Source of the DNA: JARYLZ01 sp964388275
Lineage (GTDB): Bacteria > Bacteroidota > Ignavibacteria > SZUA-365
NCBI GenBank assembly: GCA_964388275.1
Contig: CAYLZD010000008.1
Coordinates: 1 to 64,000, forward strand
DNA length: 64,000 nucleotides
Direction: 5' to 3'
Position 1 is the first letter of the stretch, and each line of letters opens with the position of its first letter. This document shows positions 45,232-52,842 of the stretch, piece by piece. The translations under genes and the position numbers were made by a program. The notes under the pieces are model-generated. The model searched no databases. It had not been told where the DNA came from and saw only the letters and a list, made by a program, of their open reading frames with translations.

Positions 45232-46621
45232 AGCTCACACCGATTTTTCCTGTTGAGAACCAGTGATCCTTGAAAGGAAACGCGAGAAGCGCTCCTTCAA
45301 CGGCCGCCTCCACGGCGATCATTCTCGTAAGAGAATACTGCGCCCCCAGAGCGGCGCGTCCCGTCGGCCATCCCTCTCTGTTTACACCGGCGCCGAGTGA
45401 AATGAACGGCGACAGCGCGCTCGAAGGCTTGGCCCAAAGCGGCCTGTATCTGTAAATGCCGGTCATCCACGGCGTTAGAAGGTTCTGCTCGTAGCTCACG
45501 CGCAGGCCGTTTTCGATGCCGTCGAATTTCTGCGGGAAGGCCTCCTGTCCCCCTTCTATGCCGATTGCATGTTCTTCGGTGATTGAATACAGAACCGCCG
45601 CCGCCATATTCCGGAAAACGGGATCCGATTTTGAGGGCAAGGCGGTCGAGGGAGACGAAGCCGCGCTGTAACCGCGCCATCTCGCGGAGAATCCGCTGCG
45701 CGCCGCAGGCATGAAAGATGTCGCAGGCTCAAGCCGGATGTCGAACTCCGCCGGCTCGTTCGCGCCGTCCTTCCCGCGAGGCGTGAAAAGCGGAATTACG
45801 CGCGCGATGAGCGCAGCTTCACCGGCGCTTTCCGGTTCCGGCCGGATCGATGCGGCCGGGTACGCGGCTTGCGTCCGGGGCTTCCCCGTCGAGGGATCTG
45901 CCGCGGCATTCGGAGCGACCGGCCCGTCGTATGCATCTCCTGCAGCCGGGCGGGCGCCGGCGACGGGCCGTTTTTCAGCATTTTGACGCAGACCGGGCGT
46001 GTTCTCACTCATCGCTACCGGACCGGTCTCCGCGAGCAAAGTCCGGCCGGAGCGCGGTGTCGTGTGCCAAGCATTCTTTCGTTCAGCTTCTCCCGGCGAA
46101 ACCGGAGCATGGCCCGAGGCAGGAGTCGAGTTGGGCCTCCTTTCCGACAGTGCATCCCCGCCGAAGATCCTCTCCGCGGTCACCGGTGTTCCGGTGACGG
46201 GTTCTTCCATGACTTCTTCCATCGTGGAGGTCCCAGCCGCTTCGTCCTTGAAGACGCCCGTTCCCGAAAAATACAGCGCTCCAACGCCCAACAGGATGGC
46301 GCCTCCGAGAGTGATGAAGAAAGGCGTGCGGCCGCGTAGCGACTGGAGGCGCGCCGTCAGGCTCGCCGAGGAAGTAATCAGCGGCGCGACATCGACACCG
46401 AGACGTGAAAACAGTCTCGTGCCAAGTTCAGCCGGAGGAATCATCGACGCGGAATACGCGCGCGCGGCGCCGCGTATGGCTTGAGCTTCGCGGAGTTCGG
46501 AGCGCAGGGCAGCATCGACTGCGAGCTCGTCGAACAGCTTCGCCTCCCGCGCCGCGTCAAGCTCGCCGTCGAGCGCGGCGTCGAGCAAGCGGTCCCTCGG
46601 GTCAGTGATGTAATCGGTCAT
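45209..46621 (-). CDS. Putative anti-sigma factor fused to a barrel-like C-terminal domain, 470 aa
   Basis: Residues 1-80 are a helical cytoplasmic domain (DPRDRLLDAALDGELDAARE, LFDELAVDAALRSELREAQA) of the type found in anti-sigma factors. A single TM helix follows at about 97-117 (FFITLGGAILLGVGALYFSG). Then about 190 residues of Pro/Ala/Glu-rich linker lead to a C-terminal region (residues 325-470) of amphipathic strands (NMAAAVLYSITEEHAIGIEG, WMTGIYRYRPLWAKPSSALS, AALGAQYSLTRMIAVEAAVE, IGVSYGILVSF ending in Phe) that resembles an outer-membrane barrel. It lies 20 bases after the ECF sigma gene. No HC2 zinc-finger cysteines are present. A sensor reaching from cytoplasm to outer membrane is an inference. 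Confidence 0.7.
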   Translation of the reverse strand: MTDYITDPRDRLLDAALDGELDAAREAKLFDELAVDAALRSELREAQAIRGAARAYSASMIPPAELGTRLFSRLGVDVAPLITSSASLTARLQSLRGRTPFFITLGGAILLGVGALYFSGTGVFKDEAAGTSTMEEVMEEPVTGTPVTAERIFGGDALSERRPNSTPASGHAPVSPGEAERKNAWHTTPRSGRTLLAETGPVAMSENTPGLRQNAEKRPVAGARPAAGDAYDGPVAPNAAADPSTGKPRTQAAYPAASIRPEPESAGEAALIARVIPLFTPRGKDGANEPAEFDIRLEPATSFMPAARSGFSARWRGYSAASSPSTALPSKSDPVFRNMAAAVLYSITEEHAIGIEGGQEAFPQKFDGIENGLRVSYEQNLLTPWMTGIYRYRPLWAKPSSALSPFISLGAGVNREGWPTGRAALGAQYSLTRMIAVEAAVEGALLAFPFKDHWFSTGKIGVSYGILVSF

Positions 46622-46641
46622 GTGAATTTCTCTCCGCTTGC

Positions 46642-47364
46642 CTAGGATTGCGCCAATTCCGTCATGTACGGCTGAAGTATCTCCCGGATTTTCTTCCGCG
46701 CCCGCGAGACTCGCAACCGGGCGGACAACTCGGTGCTTCCGAGTATTGAAGCGATTTCCGTATACGGCAGGTCCTCGTATTCCCTCAGGAAAAACGCTTC
46801 CCTCTGCTCGTCCGGCAACAGTTCAAGGGCAGAGTTAACGAGCCCCAGCAGTTCCGTCCTTTCAAGCGGCATGTCGCTGGCCGCGATATTCAGATTCTCG
46901 AACGGTACAGTTTCCTTTCTGCCGCGCTTTTCGTTCAGGCAGAGATTCCTCGCGATCATGAGAAGGTAGCCCGGGACGTTCCTGACTGCCGTCCCATCCC
47001 TGCCTCGCTCGAAGAAACGGACGAAAGTTTCTTGAAAAATGTCCTCCGCCGACACGCGTCCGCCGAACACGCAGCGGCAGTATGCCCAGATGCGCGACGA
47101 GTGGCGAGCGTAAAGCTCCGCGAACGCTCCGTCCGCGGCCTGTTTTTCCCGTCTCAGTTCGACGAACAGTTCGTCGTCCGACAGGCATGCCGGCCGACGC
47201 GGCTCATGGATTCTGTTATTTGGTTTGTCTGTCTTCAATGTGCCCGTGAACGGAAAATGCGGACTTGACGCCCCACAGACAATGACACGCGGGAGGAGGA
47301 TTTGTTTCGCCGCGAGATCCCACGATATGGTCCTCGACGGCGACAGCGATTCCGGTGCCATCAT
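46642..47364 (-). CDS. ECF-type RNA polymerase sigma factor
   Basis: Sigma region 2 is seen at AFAELYARHSSRIWAYCRCV with SAEDIFQETFVRFFER (the -10 recognition helix), and region 4 at LPDEQREAFFLREYEDLPYT, EIASILGSTELSARLRVSRA, the -35 binding helix-turn-helix. The start is unclear: the ORF extends to GTG 47418, with ATGs at 47364 and 47361, yet homologous core begins only about 60 residues later (LSDDELFVELRREKQAADGA), so translation may start at a non-ATG codon near 47247. It is followed after 20 bases by the anti-sigma/barrel gene, its likely regulator. Its own leader holds no obvious autoregulated motif I can name. Confidence 0.88.
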   Translation of the reverse strand: MMAPESLSPSRTISWDLAAKQILLPRVIVCGASSPHFPFTGTLKTDKPNNRIHEPRRPACLSDDELFVELRREKQAADGAFAELYARHSSRIWAYCRCVFGGRVSAEDIFQETFVRFFERGRDGTAVRNVPGYLLMIARNLCLNEKRGRKETVPFENLNIAASDMPLERTELLGLVNSALELLPDEQREAFFLREYEDLPYTEIASILGSTELSARLRVSRARKKIREILQPYMTELAQS

Positions 47365-47532
47365 AGCGCGGTCGATTTCGGATTCGAGCGACAGTCCAGG
47401 ATCGAATTCCAGAATCACAATGTCCCGATGGGAAATCGCGGAAGCCGGATGCCGCGGAGCACGGCGACGGTGTGGCCGAGTACTGGTTCGGATTTGGAAA
47501 TCATCATTTGTTTAGATATCTTTAAAATTGAC

Positions 47533-47605
<73 letters not shown>

Positions 47606-47608
47606 CAA

Positions 47609-47637
47609 AAGCCCTGTTTTTATAGGGCTTAATTTTT
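47609..47637 (+). terminator. Rho-independent terminator of tRNA-fMet
   Basis: AAGCCCT pairs with AGGGCTT and is followed by AATTTTT, four bases after the tRNA. Confidence 0.85.
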
Positions 47638-48154
47638 CCCCGGCAACACCAGAGTAATACAAGTCGTGTTTTTCGGGTAAAAACGACTCCGGGAAGGGGC
47701 TCAAATTTGAGTCCGGCTTTTTAGTCCACGGCGGACCTGGCCTTGCGCTTTCAGCGGCGCCGGGAGAAGACGACTCAATGCACAAAGGATGGAACGAATT
47801 TGAGACGAAGCCCTTTCAAACTCGCACAGAGACATTTAATCGCGAGCGCCAGCTGAAATCAGGCGAGGGACGCGCGAGGGCAAAAGAGCACACGCGGGCT
47901 GAAAGTCCGCCGAAGAACCGCGTCACGTCCACCGCCCTGTCCGCCGAAACGAAGCGTAGTCGCAAGTTCCGCGCCGCGGGACGCGGTGGGAAGCGGGACA
48001 AAGGCGGACTTCAACTCACGGCTGGACAGGCGATACAACCGATCGGAAGAATTGCAAGTCAAATCAGTGCCCAAAATCATTTCCAAAGTTCTCCATTGAC
48101 ACGCGGCACCCGCATCGCGTAAGTTGCTTCTTTGTATCAATACAAAGGAACGAG
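47638..48154. other. 517-bp spacer upstream of lon
   Basis: No gene could be supported. Short frames on both strands are basic and low-complexity. A possible promoter for lon is TTGACA at about 48096 with TAAGTT 18 bases later. Confidence 0.4.
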
Positions 48155-50590
48155 ATGAGCAAGGAATTTGTAAGCGAGCAGGATCAGGAAATCGAAAGGA
48201 TACCTGGCGTGTTGCCGCTGCTGCCGCTCAGGGACGTCGTGATATTCCCGCACATGATCTTTCCGGTTCTGGTCGGACGCGCCTCCTCCATAGAGGCCGT
48301 GAACACGGCCATTGACACCGACAAGTTCCTTTTTGTCTGCGCGCAGAAAAATCCACTCGACGAAGAACCGGAATTCGCTGATCTGCATCAGCAGGGAACA
48401 GTCGTGAAGATATTGCAGGTTCTGAAACTGCCGAACGGATTGCTTAAAGTGCTCGTGGACGGTCTCGTGCAAGCCAAGGTCGTCAAGTTCGTCAGCGGTG
48501 AAAACGCCGCGCGCAGCGTCAGAATCAGAAAGATTAGACCAGTGTACTCCGATTCGACGCGGCTCAAAGCAAGCGTTCGACAGCTCGACTCGGAATTCCG
48601 GGAATATGTGAAAATGCACCGGAGCATTCCAAACGAAACCCTGATCGCTTATGATGGTCTCGGAGATCCGGCGAGAAAACTCTTCTATGCGGCCGCCGGC
48701 ATGTTGACATCAGTGGATGTCAAACAGAAAATACTGGTGATCGAGGATCTCGAAGAACAGCTCTACGAAGTGATCCGCCTGCTTCGCACCGAGATCGAGA
48801 TCATGAAGATGGAATTTGAAATCGACGGCAAGGTTCAGTCCACGATACAGCGCTCGCAGCGCAAATACATCATACAGGAACAGATACGGCTTCTTCAGAA
48901 CGAACTCGACGAAGGGGCCGAATTTTCGTCATCCGGTGAATTCGGCGAATTGAAAAAGCAGATCGAATCCGCCGGTTTCCCCGAAAACGCGCATCGCAAG
49001 GCCCTGGATGAGCTCGAAAAACTCGAACGCATGCCGGCTATGTCGCCCGAAGCAACGGTCTCGCGGAACTACCTGGACTGGCTGCTCGCCATGCCGTGGA
49101 ACACGCTGACAGCCGACAATCTTTCGGTGAAAAATGCCAAGGACGTTCTCGACGAAGACCACTTCGGGCTCGAGAAGCCGAAGGACCGGATTCTCGAACA
49201 AATCGCCGTGCTGAACCTCGTGCGAGAGATGAAAGGGCAGATACTGTGCTTCGTGGGTCCGCCGGGCGTCGGCAAGACCTCGCTCGGCAAGTCCATCGCC
49301 CGCGCGCTGGACCGGCGATTCGTGCGGATTTCGCTCGGCGGCGTGCACGATGAAGCGGAGATCCGTGGCCACCGGCGCACATACATCGGCTCCATGCCGG
49401 GCAAAATCATACAGGCCCTGAAAAAAGCCGGCAGCGCCAATCCGGTGATGCTGCTCGACGAAATCGACAAGATGAGCAGCACCTTCCAGGGAGATCCGTC
49501 CTCGGCACTTCTCGAAGTCCTCGACCCCGAGCAGAATTGCGCGTTCAACGATCATTATCTCGATGTGGATTTCGATCTTTCCAGAGTGCTGTTCATCACC
49601 ACCGCAAATGTGCGCTTCAACATTCCACTGCCGTTGCAGGACAGGATGGAGATCATCGAGCTGCCCGGATATCTGGAGCATGAGAAAATCGAGATTGCCA
49701 AGCGTTTTTTAATCGGCAAGCAGACGGAATTGCACGGGCTTTCCCGTAACACGGCGCGTTTCGACGATCGCGCCATTCTAAGGATCATCCGCGAATACAC
49801 TCTCGAAGCCGGCGTGCGGAATCTCGAGCGCGGCATAGCGACCATCTGCAGGAAAATCGCCGGACGAGTCGTGGAAGCCCGCGACCATGCTTCGGGATCA
49901 AAAAACGCGCGGCGCACGTCCGTGCGCCTGAAAGCGGAAAACATCGAGGAATTCCTCGGCGTGCCCAGGCACCGCATGAAAAAAAGGCCTCCTCCAAAAA
50001 TCGGCTCGGTGACCGGCCTCGCCTGGACCAGCGCAGGAGGCGACATTCTCCACGTTGACGTCACGCTCATGCCCGGCGCCGACAAATTCACGCTCACCGG
50101 CCAGCTGGGCGACGTCATGAAGGAATCCGCGCAGGCCGCGCTGAGTTACCTGCGGTCCCACTCGTCCGAGTTGCGTCTCGAGGCGGACGCCCTCGAAAAA
50201 AAAGATATACATATCCACATACCGGAAGGCGCGATACCGAAGGACGGTCCTTCCGCGGGATTGACGATGGCTCTGGCGCTCATTTCCGCGGCTTGCCGCC
50301 GCCCTGCCCGGTCGGACGTAGCCATGACGGGGGAAATAACGCTGCATGGAGAAGTGCTTCCCATCGGCGGACTCAACGAGAAGCTGCTGGCGGCTCGAAG
50401 ACACGGGATCAAAACGGTGCTTCTTCCGGCGGACAACGAACCGGATCTCCGCGAGGTGCCGGAAGCGATCAGACAAGGCATGAATATCATTCCCATCTCG
50501 AGTATCGGCGAGGCGATTCCGCTGGTTTTCACGGAACCGGCCGGCGCCAAGGCAGCTCAGTCCCGACCGGCCGACAGCCGTGGCGACTGA
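48155..50590 (+). CDS. lon: ATP-dependent Lon protease, 811 aa
   Basis: The N-terminal LAN substrate-binding domain (residues 15-215: LPLLPLRDVVIFPHMIFPVL) is followed by a coiled coil, the AAA+ module with Walker A GPPGVGKTSLGK near residue 368 and Walker B VMLLDEIDKM near 433, and the S16 protease domain with catalytic Ser in PKDGPSAGLTM near 699 and Lys in GGLNEKLLAARRHG near 742. Lon degrades damaged and short-lived regulatory proteins in the cytoplasm. AAGGAACGAG precedes ATG 48155. prmC starts inside its 3' end, so the two are coupled. Confidence 0.97.
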   Translation: MSKEFVSEQDQEIERIPGVLPLLPLRDVVIFPHMIFPVLVGRASSIEAVNTAIDTDKFLFVCAQKNPLDEEPEFADLHQQGTVVKILQVLKLPNGLLKVLVDGLVQAKVVKFVSGENAARSVRIRKIRPVYSDSTRLKASVRQLDSEFREYVKMHRSIPNETLIAYDGLGDPARKLFYAAAGMLTSVDVKQKILVIEDLEEQLYEVIRLLRTEIEIMKMEFEIDGKVQSTIQRSQRKYIIQEQIRLLQNELDEGAEFSSSGEFGELKKQIESAGFPENAHRKALDELEKLERMPAMSPEATVSRNYLDWLLAMPWNTLTADNLSVKNAKDVLDEDHFGLEKPKDRILEQIAVLNLVREMKGQILCFVGPPGVGKTSLGKSIARALDRRFVRISLGGVHDEAEIRGHRRTYIGSMPGKIIQALKKAGSANPVMLLDEIDKMSSTFQGDPSSALLEVLDPEQNCAFNDHYLDVDFDLSRVLFITTANVRFNIPLPLQDRMEIIELPGYLEHEKIEIAKRFLIGKQTELHGLSRNTARFDDRAILRIIREYTLEAGVRNLERGIATICRKIAGRVVEARDHASGSKNARRTSVRLKAENIEEFLGVPRHRMKKRPPPKIGSVTGLAWTSAGGDILHVDVTLMPGADKFTLTGQLGDVMKESAQAALSYLRSHSSELRLEADALEKKDIHIHIPEGAIPKDGPSAGLTMALALISAACRRPARSDVAMTGEITLHGEVLPIGGLNEKLLAARRHGIKTVLLPADNEPDLREVPEAIRQGMNIIPISSIGEAIPLVFTEPAGAKAAQSRPADSRGD

Positions 50591-51446
50591 AACCGTTTTA
50601 TCGCTGCTGAAAAAGTCGTCAGCCTTCCTTGAAGAGAAAGGCGTCGGTGAAGCGCGCCGGTCGGCCGAACTGCTTCTTGCAGCGGCGCTGAACTGCACAC
50701 GGCTCGAGCTCTATCTGCGCTTCGAACAGCCGATGCGCGAAGGAGAACTGGATCTCTATCGTTCGATGATCCGGCGGCGGCTCGCCAGGGAACCGGTCCA
50801 ACTCATACTCGGCCGGACGGAATTTTACGGCCTGGATTTCCGCGTCACCGCGGACGCGCTGATTCCCAGACCGGAAACCGAACATCTCGTCGAGCTTGCG
50901 ATCGAAACAGCCAGGGACAAATTCTCCGGCACGACGCCCCGCCTGCTCGACATCGGCGCCGGCAGCGGCGCGATCTGCGTGGCGCTCGCATGCAACCTGC
51001 ACGACGCGGAGATAACAGCCATCGACGCGAGCGCGCAGGCGCTTCAGTTGGCGGCGGAAAACGCCTCCATGCACGGAGTTCAGGACAAAATAGTATTCAG
51101 AAAGGCGGACGTGCTGCGGGAGAATCCGCAAGAATTCGGCGGGCCCTATCATCTCGTGGTCTCCAATCCACCGTACATTCCGGAAGGGGATATTTCCGAG
51201 CTTCAAGAAGAAATCCGCATTTGGGAACCGCGGGCCGCCTATACGGACGGCGCGGACGGGTTAACTTTTTACCGCCGTTACGCGCTCATCGCCCGCGAAC
51301 TGCTGATGAGCGGCGGATGCCTGCTTGTGGAAATCGGTTACGGGCAGTCGGAAGCCGTGCGCGCGATTTTCAGCGAGGCCCGACTCGGGATCGAAGCTGT
51401 CGTAAAGGATTATTCAGGCATCGACCGGGTGATCCGCGCCGGCTGA
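50580..51446 (+). CDS. prmC: Peptide chain release factor glutamine methyltransferase
   Basis: The N-terminal helical domain (residues 1-85, including RRRLAREPVQLILGRTEFYG) and the Rossmann methyltransferase domain are both typical of PrmC/HemK. Motif I is LLDIGAGSGAICVALA, and the catalytic NPPY is in VVSNPPYIPEGDI near residue 195, followed by EPRAAYTDGADGLTFYRR. The enzyme methylates the Gln of the GGQ motif in release factors RF1 and RF2. Translation starts at GTG 50580, overlapping the lon stop by 11 bases. The 3' end overlaps galK on the other strand by 33 bases. Confidence 0.95.
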   Translation: MATETVLSLLKKSSAFLEEKGVGEARRSAELLLAAALNCTRLELYLRFEQPMREGELDLYRSMIRRRLAREPVQLILGRTEFYGLDFRVTADALIPRPETEHLVELAIETARDKFSGTTPRLLDIGAGSGAICVALACNLHDAEITAIDASAQALQLAAENASMHGVQDKIVFRKADVLRENPQEFGGPYHLVVSNPPYIPEGDISELQEEIRIWEPRAAYTDGADGLTFYRRYALIARELLMSGGCLLVEIGYGQSEAVRAIFSEARLGIEAVVKDYSGIDRVIRAG

Positions 51447-52826
51447 GTCCCGGACTGCCGCGGCGCCGGCGGCCTTGCAGGCGAAAAGGGCGTTTTCCGG
51501 CCGAATGCCTCTCTCCGCCATCAGACCGGCCCTTGGAGCGTAATACGCTTCGCGCATGAAGCGCATGAACGATATCTCTTTCCCCGACGGGACCAGGTTG
51601 ACAGTGCATCCGCCGAAACCCGCGCCTGTCAACCTCGCTCCCAGGGCGCCCGCTTCCTTCGCGAGAACCGTGAGTTCGTCGAGCTCGGGGCAGCTGACTC
51701 CGTAATCGTCACGGCAGCTGCGATGCGACTCGTCCATCAACCTTCCGAAGTCCGATGCATCGCCGCGCAGCAGCGCGAGCTCCGCCGCCTCCACTCTGGC
51801 GGCTTCTGAGACGACATGTCTGTAACGGCTGTTCAGCGCGAAACCGTTCTCCGGCTCGCAGACCGAGCCGCCGTCGAGGACGGCGCAGTAATCGGCGGCA
51901 ATCTCTTCCGGCGTGACGCCGAGCCTATCGGCTATCTCAGCCGCGCGCATCGGATGATCGGCGAGCGCGTGGTCGGTTATCAGGTCGCGCGTTCCGGCGT
52001 CCAGCCGAGCCAGCTCGGTTTCGAGATCCGCGGGCAGCCGGAATTCACTTCGGATGCCGAACCGCGACTGCAGCTCGCGCGCGATCATCGCCGTTGCGAG
52101 CCGGCATTCGACGACCCGCAGATTGTATTCGTTGCGCGCCGATGCGGTCTTTGGAGCTTCCACCATGCTGTTGCAAATCACAACGGAGCATCCCGCAGGC
52201 AGGGGCAGCGCGCGCGCGCGCAGGGGGAAGAAGTCTATGCGCAGCGCCTTGCCTCGCTCGGCGAGCAGTGACACCGCCTGGTCCATTCCTCCGCCCTCTA
52301 TGCCCGCGTATCTTTCCGCTCGAGCCAGGGTGGCGGCGAGCCTCGCCGCTTCCGGCGTCACGCCGTTCACCGCCAGAAAGGCGAGAGCGGCGGCGACGAC
52401 CAGCGCTGAAGAAGAGGACAGACCGGCTGCAACCGGCACATCGCCATCGAACACTCCATCGAAGCCGCGGGGGCCGCGCGCATAGCCTTCATCGAGCAGG
52501 CCTCGAATCGCCGCCTTGACGTACTGCCCCCAGTCCCCGCGCGGATACGGAACATTCACATCGCCCAATCCGAATTCGCGCGTGGTGAATCGGGGCGACA
52601 GGTTCTCTATGCGGACCGATTCATCCCCGCGAGCGCTGAATACGGCGGATACATGCCGGTCGATTGCCATTGGAAGCACGGGATAGCCGTTGTAATCGGT
52701 GTGCTCTCCGATCAGGTTGACCCGGCCGGGCGCGCTCGCGACAAAAGCGCGTCCCGGCCGTCGGCGCATGGCTTCCAGCCGTTCCAGCATGGCCGCCGCA
52801 TAGTTCGATCCGTAGAGCGTCGTCAT
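51414..52826 (-). CDS. galK: Galactokinase, 470 aa
   Basis: GHMP-kinase signatures are in order: PGRVNLIGEHTDYNGY (substrate-binding, galactokinase motif) at about residue 33, PVAAGLSSSSALVVAAAL (ATP loop) near 137, and GARLTGAGFGGCTVNLV near 395. The enzyme phosphorylates galactose at C1 for the Leloir pathway. It is longer than E. coli GalK (about 380), with extra helical residues in the middle. I chose ATG 52826; a GTG at 52853 would overlap lptD. It lies directly behind lptD on the same strand, and no other gal gene is nearby. Confidence 0.93.
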   Translation of the reverse strand: MTTLYGSNYAAAMLERLEAMRRRPGRAFVASAPGRVNLIGEHTDYNGYPVLPMAIDRHVSAVFSARGDESVRIENLSPRFTTREFGLGDVNVPYPRGDWGQYVKAAIRGLLDEGYARGPRGFDGVFDGDVPVAAGLSSSSALVVAAALAFLAVNGVTPEAARLAATLARAERYAGIEGGGMDQAVSLLAERGKALRIDFFPLRARALPLPAGCSVVICNSMVEAPKTASARNEYNLRVVECRLATAMIARELQSRFGIRSEFRLPADLETELARLDAGTRDLITDHALADHPMRAAEIADRLGVTPEEIAADYCAVLDGGSVCEPENGFALNSRYRHVVSEAARVEAAELALLRGDASDFGRLMDESHRSCRDDYGVSCPELDELTVLAKEAGALGARLTGAGFGGCTVNLVPSGKEISFMRFMREAYYAPRAGLMAERGIRPENALFACKAAGAAAVRDSAGADHPVDA

Positions 52827-52842
52827 CCGTCGGCCGATCCCG

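Noticed and set aside
47778..48122. 114-codon frame upstream of lon
   Set aside because: Basic low-complexity product in a spacer, no ribosome binding site, nothing recognisable.
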